The notes beneath the pieces were generated by a model. It searched no databases. It saw only the letters and a list, made by a program, of their open reading frames with translations, and had not been told where the DNA came from. From OLB11 sp041392835 (GTDB lineage: Bacteria; Bacteroidota; Bacteroidia; Chitinophagales; Chitinophagaceae), in the NCBI GenBank assembly GCA_041392835.1, contig JAWKLF010000005.1, positions 1 through 64,000 of the forward strand: a DNA stretch of 64,000 bases, in the 5' to 3' direction. How positions within the stretch are numbered: the first letter of the stretch is position 1; each line of letters begins with the position of its first letter. Shown in pieces: positions 18,601 to 25,737 of this stretch. A program made the position numbers and the translations under genes.

Positions 18601-18954
18601 GGTAATAGTTACTATGTAGTGATAAAACACAGAAACAGTATTGAAACATGGAGTGCAAACCCTGTGTTGATGAGTGCTACAACTATCTATAATTTCTCTA
18701 CATCAGCCACGCAGGCCTATGGTAGCAATACAATAGACGCAGGTGCCGATGGAGTATACAATATTTACAATAGCGACGCCAATCAAGATGGTTTTATTGA
18801 TATTTTTGACTTCTTAGATTGGGATACCGATAATCAAAATTTTGCTTCTGGCAACTTTGTTACTGATTTTAACGGAGATGGTTTTGTCGATATTTTTGAT
18901 TTCTTGGTATGGGATGCCAATAATCAAAACTTTGTAGGTATCAACATACCATAA
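15679..18954 (+). CDS. Large exported surface protein with C-terminal dockerin-like calcium repeats
   Basis: This 1091-residue protein has a signal peptide (about 1-30, ending NAQ) and many beta-sandwich-like segments. An N-terminal jelly-roll-like region (KLNVASLQFFRQGS..., FRLDDVTVNGT) is followed by Ig-like or adhesin-like modules (about 210-540), a central region around 545-780 and an Ig-like module at about 815-900. The C-terminus carries two similar units, each with a D-x-N-x-D-G-x-x-D-I-F-D-F-L-x-W-D pattern and NQNF, resembling dockerin or EF-hand calcium loops. No classical type A T9SS sorting domain (YPNP...) is present, so the dockerin-like pair may serve as the C-terminal anchoring or sorting module. 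No enzyme motif was found; a structural or adhesive role is the best guess. Confidence 0.8.
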   Translation: MYMISKTSNLFKVFLGSLMMLLASVSITNAQLYLNEFTGTGTCPTQGNVPTMATNATGAPLTRSNINCATVNNMFNSNGLNITNIIDNTKYIEFSVTANAGYKLNVASLQFFRQGSNTAPNSLEVRYSTDGFATSTSWGSAPLTTNPGGAPLLWDFTDFTTADGGTVTFRFYPYGATSVSGGVSATGGTFRLDDVTVNGTVIASGPYVLTSASTLSFPNTFVGSQSVEQSVNITGDNLVGAPGSITASVASTDFELSNDNVNWGYSTTLNFASATLTSTPLYVRFSPLASGSLTDIITFSGGGITTSPSIALDGTSITPSFPTQLAITSMVPSNPIINGAFDITVEAQGNLSNPQNVLANTDIVISVFTGTGLLGGVASGTMLAGTSSITFTGLTYNVAETGVVLQAERISGDVLTPAQTAPFNVVDVASQLVYVNLNTNAFVATNLATFQVQALRADNTLDVNYNDVVTISQTAGPGTIGGTLSVNAVNGIAQFNNIQFSSVGLVTMEATSTSLTPASANITVSNLPTITEIILPQYAINGSTSGARLQYVCRLQINNLIPNTSYKYSVGGSNNSALTTTAPGNFWAINNTANAFGHIVGQSSNKSFNGTLMDADEFVTTGRYAELTTDANGTYEGWFAFTPTGNAAFADGNQIHIYVQLNDGAVGTTIAHSLSTTNTVTMIAPNTSGRAVSGASAATNENMIFLYDNTSGSGRPIYGTWAENDGIVTNYTTWYGSTDGISGAWGAYIPTNLANGIQRIEQRDIQDGSILGCPAIDADGVWAVAGNTVNPSSGTTPIMFSITDAPLDPLPVAGTASGAATASVGSPVSYMLAGYTGNIQWQEAVNIGGPYADIAGQTSATLNYTPSTPGAYYIRAKVTSTSGYCEAFSNEVMTTATSSNATLLLTAFIQGYYAGTSTMQATLVNQGTSVNPTDCDSVTIELHQATSPYTMAETFTGVLQTNGTITCTYPALVIGNSYYVVIKHRNSIETWSANPVLMSATTIYNFSTSATQAYGSNTIDAGADGVYNIYNSDANQDGFIDIFDFLDWDTDNQNFASGNFVTDFNGDGFVDIFDFLVWDANNQNFVGINIP

Positions 18955-18980
18955 AAAATTCGATAATACAATCAACATTG

Positions 18981-19008
18981 AAAGGCGGCTTTTATTGTCG
19001 CCTTTTTT
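18981..19008 (+). terminator. Terminator of the large surface-protein gene
   Basis: AAAGGCG / CGCCTTT stem with a 11-base loop and T run, 26 bases after the stop codon and upstream of parA. Confidence 0.85.
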
Positions 19009-19060
19009 GGTGTATAAAAAAAATTTATATTCCCATATAAATTCATCATTTTTGTACATA

Positions 19061-19876
19061 ATGGGAAAAATAATTGCAGTAGCCAATCAAAAAGGAGGCG
19101 TAGGGAAAACAACAACAGCTATCAATTTAGCATGTAGCTTAGCTGTATTAGAATTTAAAACCTTACTTATAGACTGTGACCCTCAAGCAAATGCTACAAC
19201 CGGTAATGGTTTTGATTTAAAAAACATTAAATTTAGTGTTTATGATTGTTTGGTAAACGACACACCAGTAGAAAAAACAATTTTGGAAACCGAAACACCC
19301 AACCTATATGTGTTACCATCACATCTTGATTTGGTAGGTGCTGAAATTGAGCTTATAAATCATCCATCAAGAGAGTTGAAATTGCTTAGATTGCTTGGTG
19401 ATATTAAAGACCAATATGATTTTATTATTATAGATTGCTCTCCTTCTTTGGGTTTAATCACGGTTAATGCACTAACAGCTGCAGATAGTGTTATCATACC
19501 TGTTCAATGCGAATTTTTTGCATTAGAAGGTCTTGGTAAACTTCTAAATACCATTAAAATTGTACAGTCAAGATTAAATACCCAACTAAATATTGAAGGT
19601 ATATTAATGACTATGTATGATGGACGTTTGCGTCTTTCCAATCAGGTGGTAGAAGAAGTACAAAACCATTTTCATGAGTTAGTATTTAAAACCATCATAC
19701 ACCGCAATACAAGATTGGGCGAGGCCCCTAGCCTCGGAAAACCTGTTTTGATGTATGATGCAGACTCTACGGGCGCAATAAATTATTTAAACTTAGCTCG
19801 TGAAGTTTTACAAAAAAATGATATGACAAAAATTAAAAACGCTAAAAAAACGATAGAATTAGAAAACAATGAGTAG
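19061..19876 (+). CDS. parA: ParA/Soj chromosome-partitioning ATPase
   Basis: This 271-residue deviant-Walker ATPase works with ParB to segregate the origin region. The P-loop NQKGGVGKTTTAINLA lies at residues 8-23, with LLIDCDPQANAT (Walker A') and FIIIDCSPSLGLITVNAL (Walker B) after it. I place the start at the ATG at 19061 because homologues begin directly with MGKIIAVANQKGG; the longer open frame would overlap the preceding terminator. Its stop overlaps parB by 8 bases, indicating translational coupling. It is an orphan-type, chromosomal ParA rather than a plasmid copy, judging by the flanking dnaA and dapB. Confidence 0.96.
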   Translation: MGKIIAVANQKGGVGKTTTAINLACSLAVLEFKTLLIDCDPQANATTGNGFDLKNIKFSVYDCLVNDTPVEKTILETETPNLYVLPSHLDLVGAEIELINHPSRELKLLRLLGDIKDQYDFIIIDCSPSLGLITVNALTAADSVIIPVQCEFFALEGLGKLLNTIKIVQSRLNTQLNIEGILMTMYDGRLRLSNQVVEEVQNHFHELVFKTIIHRNTRLGEAPSLGKPVLMYDADSTGAINYLNLAREVLQKNDMTKIKNAKKTIELENNE

Positions 19877-20783
19877 TAAACTTAATAATAAATCGCAAAT
19901 AGGGAAGGGTATAGGAGCCTTGCTTGGAAATATTAAAAATGAAGTAAATGCATTTGATCATGTATTGAACGAGCCCAACGAAGTATTGCTTGGTAGCATT
20001 ACTCGTATTCCACTGAGTGCTATAGAAGTAAATCCACATCAGCCAAGAAGAACATTTGATGAAAGTACACTTAAAGAATTAGCCGAATCTATTCGCTTGC
20101 ATGATATAATACAACCCATTACTGTTTGTAAAATTTCCAATAAAAAATTTCAGCTTATATCGGGTGAGCGGCGTTTTAAAGCTTCGCATATAGCCGGATT
20201 GACGGATATACCAGCATATGTAAGAACTGCCAATGATCAGGAAATTTTGGAAATGGGTTTGTTGGAAAACTTACAGCGTGAAGACTTAAATGCCATAGAA
20301 ATTGGATTGGCCTATAAGAGATTAATGGATGAATGCAAGCTTACTCAAGAACAGGTGGCAGAGCGCATGAAAAAAGAAAGAAGTACCGTAACGAATTATA
20401 TTCGTTTATTAAAATTACCACCTTCTATTCAAGTTTCCGTTCGAAATAATGAATTGAATATGGGCCATGCAAGGGCATTGTTAGCATTAGAGCATATAGA
20501 ACAACAGCTATTTGTGGCTAAAGAAATTAAAGAAAAGAATTTGTCTGTAAGAGCCGTAGAAGCATTAATACAAAACTTAAAAAATACAAAACAAGGCGCG
20601 TCGAACAAATCTAAATCGATTCCAACCTTAAGTCCTGCCTATAAGCGTATTGAAGACCAAATTAATTCTCATTTTTCGACTAAAACACATCTCAAAAGAA
20701 GTAAAAATGGTAAGGGTAGCATTACCATTGAGTTTTACAACGATAATGATTTAGAACGCATTCTTGAAAAAATGAATTTATAA
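19869..20783 (+). CDS. parB: ParB/Spo0J centromere-binding protein
   Basis: This 304-residue protein binds parS and clamps DNA using CTP. The N-terminal ParB/Srx domain is recognised from LSAIEVNPHQPRRTFD, SIRLHDIIQPITV, ISGERRFKAS and LLENLQREDLN (GERR is the CTP-binding box). The helix-turn-helix region follows, with LTQEQVAERMKKERSTVTNYIRLLKLP and MGHARALLAL, and a short C-terminal dimerisation domain. It is the second gene of the parA-parB-DUF5683-dapB operon. I found no convincing parS site in the window. Confidence 0.96.
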   Translation: MSSKLNNKSQIGKGIGALLGNIKNEVNAFDHVLNEPNEVLLGSITRIPLSAIEVNPHQPRRTFDESTLKELAESIRLHDIIQPITVCKISNKKFQLISGERRFKASHIAGLTDIPAYVRTANDQEILEMGLLENLQREDLNAIEIGLAYKRLMDECKLTQEQVAERMKKERSTVTNYIRLLKLPPSIQVSVRNNELNMGHARALLALEHIEQQLFVAKEIKEKNLSVRAVEALIQNLKNTKQGASNKSKSIPTLSPAYKRIEDQINSHFSTKTHLKRSKNGKGSITIEFYNDNDLERILEKMNL

Positions 20784-20785
20784 TC

Positions 20786-21379
20786 ATGTTCTTTAAAGCA
20801 TTTTTTATTTCCAGTTTATTTTTTATCGTACCTCATTTTCTTTTTGCACAACAAATAGATTCTATTCCCGATACAGAAACAAATGAAATAGAAAGCATTG
20901 CTCAAACACAATTTCCTGATTCCATTCTTCATTTTTTAACTTCCAACCCTTCGCCCAAAAGAGCCGCTATGTATTCTGCATTAGTGCCAGGTTTGGGTCA
21001 GGTGTATAACAAACAATATTGGAAAACTGGCGTAGTACTGTTAGGTGCTGGTGTAGTATCAGGCTTTATAGTTAGTAACTATAATGATTATCAAAAATAT
21101 CAAAAGGCTTATATCTATCGAATTGATAACAATAGTAATACACCAATACTCTATCCAGAATATACTACAGATGATGTGAATCTTTTACGAAAAGGTTACA
21201 GAAAATATTTAGAGTATTCTGTTTTGTCAGGTGGAGCCTTGTATTTATTGACGATTTTAGATGCTTATATAGCGGCTCATCTCAAAAGCTTTGATATGAC
21301 TAAAGATATTAGCCTAAAATATACTCCAACCTATGAAAATAGACAATGGGGATTGAAACTTTCGTATTGTATTCCATAA
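20786..21379 (+). CDS. DUF5683 membrane protein
   Basis: This 197-residue protein has an N-terminal signal or anchor (about 1-22) and a DUF5683 core with SPKRAAMYSALVPGLGQVYNKQYWKTG (around 52-77), followed by two hydrophobic segments (about 80-95 and 147-163). The family lies next to parB in many Bacteroidota, as here (2-base gap to parB, 9 bases to dapB). Function is unknown. The position suggests a link to the cell envelope or chromosome partitioning, but that may just be operon convenience. Confidence 0.85.
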   Translation: MFFKAFFISSLFFIVPHFLFAQQIDSIPDTETNEIESIAQTQFPDSILHFLTSNPSPKRAAMYSALVPGLGQVYNKQYWKTGVVLLGAGVVSGFIVSNYNDYQKYQKAYIYRIDNNSNTPILYPEYTTDDVNLLRKGYRKYLEYSVLSGGALYLLTILDAYIAAHLKSFDMTKDISLKYTPTYENRQWGLKLSYCIP

Positions 21380-21388
21380 AAATTTATC

Positions 21389-22108
21389 ATGAAAATAGCA
21401 TTAATAGGATATGGCAAAATGGGCAAAGCCATTGAAGAAATTGCCATACAGAAAAAACACGATATTGTTTTGAAAGTAAATAGTAAAAATCAAGAAGTAC
21501 TAGACGAGTTATCTAAAGCAGAAATTGATGTTTGTATTGAATTTAGTGCGCCGCATGTAGCTTTTGATCAAGTAAAAAAATGTTTGCAAGCAGGTATACC
21601 TACTGTTAGTGGTACTACTGCCTGGGCCGATAAAATGCTAGTGGCCGAAAAAATAGCAGAAGAGCATAAAACAGCTTTTTTGTGGGCCAGTAATTTTAGT
21701 ATAGGCATGAATATCTTTTTTGAAGTCAATAAAAAATTAGCATCTATGATGTCGGTACAATCTGATTATAATGTGAGTATGGAAGAAATACATCATACAC
21801 AAAAAAAAGATGCTCCAAGCGGTACTGCTGTGAGTTTGGCTGAAGATATTATAGACCGTATGCCCAATAAAAATAAATGGGTCAATCATGAAAGCCAGCA
21901 ACCCGACGAAATTCCAATAATTTCAAAACGAATAGACCCTGCTCCAGGCACACACACAATAAGGTATTCAAGTTTTATTGATGATATTATGATACAACAT
22001 ACAGCGCATAATAGAGTTGGCTTTGCTACAGGAGCAGTAGTAGCTGCCGAATTTTTATTTCAAAAAAAAGGAATATATACTATGAAAGATGTACTTGGCT
22101 TGTCATAA
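21389..22108 (+). CDS. dapB: 4-hydroxy-tetrahydrodipicolinate reductase
   Basis: DapB reduces the product of DapA with NAD(P)H in the diaminopimelate/lysine pathway. The 239-residue protein has the Rossmann motif IALIGYGKMGKAIEE at its N-terminus, the SGTTAW region, the ASNFSIGMN loop, and the catalytic HHTQKKDAPSGTA segment. Length is usual for the Bacteroidota form. It ends the parAB operon. Its product meso-diaminopimelate is used by MurE, whose gene lies at 55584-57050 and which has the DNPR motif for that substrate. Confidence 0.95.
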   Translation: MKIALIGYGKMGKAIEEIAIQKKHDIVLKVNSKNQEVLDELSKAEIDVCIEFSAPHVAFDQVKKCLQAGIPTVSGTTAWADKMLVAEKIAEEHKTAFLWASNFSIGMNIFFEVNKKLASMMSVQSDYNVSMEEIHHTQKKDAPSGTAVSLAEDIIDRMPNKNKWVNHESQQPDEIPIISKRIDPAPGTHTIRYSSFIDDIMIQHTAHNRVGFATGAVVAAEFLFQKKGIYTMKDVLGLS

Positions 22109-22111
22109 TGC

Positions 22112-22990
22112 TTAATACTTGACTCCCGAAGTACCAATCTGTTCTATAGGATGCCAAGTTGTTTTTATTTCTTGAGTATCTAGAATAAAATAAGGACTTT
22201 GGTTTTGTGCTTTTGTCCAATCCCTATTCCAATCAAAACTACGTTTTACATTTATAGATGCCAATGCGGCTATGGCCTTTTGCTCTTCTTTATGCGCTTT
22301 TCCGTATACAATGGCATTCACATCCATATGAGAAGCAAAATGCGTGTGCAATTCGCTACTTTTTCCTGTCAAAATATTGATGACGCCTCCTGGAAGGTCT
22401 GATGTAGCTAATATTTCAGCAAAGGTAATAGCACAAAGTGGCTTGGATTCAGATGCTAAAACCACACAGGTATTTCCTCCACATACAACTGGAAGTATCA
22501 TAGAAACCAAACCTAATAAAGATGTCTTTTCATCGGCAATAATTGCTACTACTCCCATAGCTTCTGTAACTGAAAAATTAAAATGAGCACTTGACACAGG
22601 ATTGACACTGCTAAAAACTTGTTGATACTTATCGCACCATCCGCAATAATAAACGATCCGGTCTATTGTTAGTTGAATTTCAAGTTCAGCTTCTTTTTTA
22701 CTAGCTCCTTGCAACATTAATTCTTCTAAAAATTGTTGTTTTCGACCATCTAACATCTCGGCCATTCGATATACAATTTGACTACGATTAAAAGCGGCTC
22801 TGGAATGCCAAGCATCAAAAGCTTTGCGGGCAGCCACGACAGCGTTTCTAAAATCTTTTCGAGAAGATAGACATATATTGGCTATCCAATCACCTTTGGA
22901 GTTTGTAGCTTTATAATATCGTCCACTTTCTGTACGTGGAAATGCACCTCCTATATATAGTTTGTATGTTTTAAGTATTTGCATATTCAT
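22112..22990 (-). CDS. Separate ALDH16-type C-terminal (pseudo-dehydrogenase) domain
   Basis: This 292-residue protein has an aldehyde-dehydrogenase-like Rossmann fold (FDAWHSRAAFNRSQIVYRMAEML, AMGVVAIIADEKTSLLGLVSMILP, GGNTCVVLASESKPL, LPGGVINILTG) but stops before any catalytic cysteine region. The tail (ASINVKRSFDW..., TQEIKTTWHPI) matches what I recall of the C-terminal domain of bacterial ALDH16 enzymes, a catalytically inactive partner domain. The full-length ALDH that precedes it by 30 bases would be the N-terminal domain; together they total 791 residues, close to ALDH16. It may stabilise the active subunit or shape the oligomer. It is not simply a truncated paralogue, because the end is family-specific. 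Confidence 0.8.
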   Translation of the reverse strand: MNMQILKTYKLYIGGAFPRTESGRYYKATNSKGDWIANICLSSRKDFRNAVVAARKAFDAWHSRAAFNRSQIVYRMAEMLDGRKQQFLEELMLQGASKKEAELEIQLTIDRIVYYCGWCDKYQQVFSSVNPVSSAHFNFSVTEAMGVVAIIADEKTSLLGLVSMILPVVCGGNTCVVLASESKPLCAITFAEILATSDLPGGVINILTGKSSELHTHFASHMDVNAIVYGKAHKEEQKAIAALASINVKRSFDWNRDWTKAQNQSPYFILDTQEIKTTWHPIEQIGTSGVKY

Positions 22991-23020
22991 TTTTATTATT
23001 GAAAAAAAAAAGATAGTAGT

Positions 23021-24520
23021 TTAAAATTTTACGTAAGGTAATAATCCATGTAGTCCACCTTCTCTTCCAAAACCACTTTCTTTATAACCACCAAAAGGTG
23101 ATGCAGGGTCAAATTTATTATATGTATTTGCCCACACTACACCAGCTCTTAGTTTTGTTGTTAAATTAAAAATTTTACTGCCTTTGTCTGTCCAAACTCC
23201 TGCACTTAATCCATAAGGAATATTATTTGCTTTTTCTATTACCTCTTCAATAGTTCTAAATGTTTGAATAGTCAGCACAGGGCCAAATATTTCTTCTTGT
23301 ACTATTCTATGGCTTTGCGAAGTATGTAAGAATAATGTGGGCTTACAAAAAAATCCATGTGTAGGAATAGTACAGTTAGGTTGATAAATTTCAGCACCTT
23401 CTTTTTGGCCGAGTTGTATATAATAATTTATTTTTTCTAATTGCGATTTTGAGTTGATAGCTCCTATATCGGTATTTTTATCCAAAGGGTCGCCAACATA
23501 AAGAGTATTCATTCTATCTTTTAATTTTTTTATTACTTGAGTAGCAATATTTTCCTGCACAAAAAGTCGGCTTCCTGCACAGCATACATGCCCTTGATTA
23601 AAAAAAATACCGTTTACAATACCTTCTACAGCTTGATCTATTGGGGCATCATCAAAAATAATATTGGCTGCCTTGCCTCCTAATTCTAAAGTTGCTTTTT
23701 TATCAGTACCAGCAATAGCTTTTTGAATATATTTTCCTACAGGCGTACTACCCGTAAAAGCAATTTTATCTACTAAAGGATGATTAACCAAAGCAGCACC
23801 TGTATCTCCAAAGCCCGTTACAATATTGACTACGCCATCTGGCAAGCCAGATTCTTGTATGATTTCGGCAAGTTTGAGTGCTGTAAGTGGAGTAGATTCG
23901 GCAGGTTTTAATACTATAGTATTTCCAGTAGCTAATGCTGGAGCCAATTTCCAAGCAGCCATTAATAGAGGAAAGTTCCAAGGTATAATTTGTCCTGCTA
24001 CACCAAGTGGTTTGGGTTGTTTATTCGGGAAAGCATACTCAAGTTTATCGGCCCAGCCAGCATAATAAAAAAAATGATTAGCTGCTAATGGTATATCGAT
24101 GTCTCTACTTTCTCGTATGGGCTTGCCTCCATCCATAGTTTCTATTACTGCAAGTTCGCGAGCTCGTTCTTGTATCATTCGAGCTATTCTGAAAATATAT
24201 TTTGCTCGTATATGTGGTTTTGTCTGACTCCAAGAAGCAAATGCTTTTGATGCTGATTTTACAGCAAGATCTATATCCTTTTCATTGCCTTTAGCGATGC
24301 TCGATATTTTTTTTCCACTGGCAGGATTGATAGTGTCAAAATATTGTTTGCTTTGTGGTTTTATAAATTTACCATTGATAAAATGATCATACTGTGATTT
24401 TATTTCTACATGTTCAGTAGATTCCAATGCGGGATCTAAACGACTAAAAATAGAACCTGTAGTGTTTATTTTTTTCTGAGAAGAAGATAGCGTTTTTGAA
24501 TTATTTTTTTTGATTGCCAT
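23021..24520 (-). CDS. Aldehyde dehydrogenase (ALDH16-type catalytic half)
   Basis: This 499-residue NAD(P)-dependent aldehyde dehydrogenase oxidises an aldehyde to the acid. Recognised are QIIPWNFPLLMAAWKLAPALA (cofactor site), the catalytic Glu in ATLELGGKAA, and the catalytic Cys313 in FFNQGHVCCAGSR. Residues 1-55 form an unusual N-terminal extension with SIFSRLDPALES, similar to the EIFETM-type start of bacterial ALDH16. It lies 11 bases downstream of deoC. Deoxyribose-phosphate aldolase releases acetaldehyde, so acetaldehyde to acetate is the likely reaction, with the next gene as its partner subunit (inference). Confidence 0.92.
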   Translation of the reverse strand: MAIKKNNSKTLSSSQKKINTTGSIFSRLDPALESTEHVEIKSQYDHFINGKFIKPQSKQYFDTINPASGKKISSIAKGNEKDIDLAVKSASKAFASWSQTKPHIRAKYIFRIARMIQERARELAVIETMDGGKPIRESRDIDIPLAANHFFYYAGWADKLEYAFPNKQPKPLGVAGQIIPWNFPLLMAAWKLAPALATGNTIVLKPAESTPLTALKLAEIIQESGLPDGVVNIVTGFGDTGAALVNHPLVDKIAFTGSTPVGKYIQKAIAGTDKKATLELGGKAANIIFDDAPIDQAVEGIVNGIFFNQGHVCCAGSRLFVQENIATQVIKKLKDRMNTLYVGDPLDKNTDIGAINSKSQLEKINYYIQLGQKEGAEIYQPNCTIPTHGFFCKPTLFLHTSQSHRIVQEEIFGPVLTIQTFRTIEEVIEKANNIPYGLSAGVWTDKGSKIFNLTTKLRAGVVWANTYNKFDPASPFGGYKESGFGREGGLHGLLPYVKF

Positions 24521-24531
24521 TGTTTAAAATA

Positions 24532-25425
24532 TTAGTCTAATGATATATAATCTTTGCTGTAGTAAATACCATTTTTTTCCTTGCCAAGTTGTAAAAGAAT
24601 GTCGTTTGCCAAACTACTGGCACCAAAACGAAACCATTCATTAGAAAGCCAAGCGTCGCCTAGTGTTTCATAGAGCATTACTAAATATTGTATAGCTTGT
24701 TTGGCAGTACTAATACCACCTGCAGGTTTCATACCTACCATGATGCCCGTTTGGTCGTAGTAGTCTTTTATAGCTTGTAGCATAACAAGTGTGACGGGCA
24801 TAGTAGCAGCGGGCTGTATTTTTCCTGTAGATGTTTTGATAAAATCTGCTCCGGCCAATATGGCTATATCACTTGCTTTGCGAATATTATCTAAGGTAGA
24901 AAGTTCGCCTGTTTCTAATATTACTTTCAGACGAGCAGTGCCACAAATTTGTTTGGTAGCAGCAATCTCATCATATACATAATTATAATTTCCTTGCAAA
25001 AATTCACCTCTACTAATGACCATATCCACTTCGTCTGCACCTTCTTGTATGGCCATTTTTACATCCTCTAATTTTACTTTTCTACTACTATTGCCACTTG
25101 GAAAAGCAGTGGCTACAGAAGCTACTTTTATGGTGGACTGTAGTAAGGCTTTTTTGGCAGTTTTTACATGTATAGGATATACGCATACTGCGGCCACATG
25201 TGGAAGTCCTTCTATATCATCTGCAAGGTGTTGGGCTTTATAACACATTTGTTTTATTTTGCCAGAAGTGTCTTTGCCTTCCAATGTTGTAAGGTCTATC
25301 ATGTTTAATGCTAATTTAAGAGCACTCAACTTTGTATTTTTTTTAATACTCCTAGTGTTAAAACGGGCTACCCGTTCTTCTATACCTACTTGATCTACTA
25401 TAGGTGAATGAAAAGTTGGAATCAT
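24532..25425 (-). CDS. deoC: Deoxyribose-phosphate aldolase
   Basis: DeoC splits 2-deoxyribose-5-phosphate into glyceraldehyde-3-phosphate and acetaldehyde. The 297-residue protein has the class I aldolase motifs: VCVYPIHVKTAKK, VATAFPSGNSSRKVKL, GADEVDMVISRG, LKVILETGEL, the Schiff-base lysine in GADFIKTSTGK, and VGMKPAGGIS. The length fits the longer DeoC subfamily. It is the first gene of a deoC-ALDH-ALDH C-domain operon that couples deoxynucleoside breakdown to oxidation of the acetaldehyde. A TAATTTTG promoter element lies 8 bases before the ATG. Confidence 0.95.
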   Translation of the reverse strand: MIPTFHSPIVDQVGIEERVARFNTRSIKKNTKLSALKLALNMIDLTTLEGKDTSGKIKQMCYKAQHLADDIEGLPHVAAVCVYPIHVKTAKKALLQSTIKVASVATAFPSGNSSRKVKLEDVKMAIQEGADEVDMVISRGEFLQGNYNYVYDEIAATKQICGTARLKVILETGELSTLDNIRKASDIAILAGADFIKTSTGKIQPAATMPVTLVMLQAIKDYYDQTGIMVGMKPAGGISTAKQAIQYLVMLYETLGDAWLSNEWFRFGASSLANDILLQLGKEKNGIYYSKDYISLD

Positions 25426-25433
25426 AGATTATT

Positions 25434-25441
25434 CAAAATTA
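25434..25441 (-). promoter_or_regulatory. Candidate -7 promoter element for deoC
   Basis: The minus strand reads TAATTTTG (TAnnTTTG) 8 bases before the deoC start, implying a leader of only a few bases. Confidence 0.4.
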
Positions 25442-25535
25442 ATATCATATTTTTATTAAAAGGTAGGAATATTTTTTTTTGAAATAAAGTTTGGCATCAT
25501 TTTTATAGTTACTACTATTACAAAACTAAAAATCC

Positions 25536-25736
25536 ATGAGAGTAACTATACGACGAAAGTGCGCATCTGTGCCTTGTCAGCTACAGCTTTGGGATAGTAT
25601 AGAACGAATTGTTTTAGAAAAAAAAGTTCGTTCAAAGGAGATTGAAATAAATACGTCCAATTTGGCCAAAGGGCTTTATAAATTAAAATTAATACAAGCA
25701 AACAGCACTTTAATGACACAGTTTTTTGTGCATTGA
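25536..25736 (+). pseudogene. Orphan T9SS sorting-domain fragment
   Basis: This 66-residue frame resembles the end of a type A T9SS sorting domain: LQLWDSIERIVLEKKV, then EIEINTSNLAKGLYKLKLIQ and a hydrophobic strand at the end (MTQFFVH). The upstream YPNP part, any cargo and any signal peptide are missing, and the 110 bases before it contain no matching frame. It is best read as the remnant of a decayed secreted-protein gene between deoC and dacB, although a small standalone protein cannot be excluded. Confidence 0.5.
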
Positions 25737-25737
25737 A

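Noticed and set aside
22112..22990. Interpretation as a frameshift-truncated ALDH paralogue
   Set aside because: The C-terminus is specific to the ALDH16 second domain and the frame is clean, so a separate functional domain fits better than decay.
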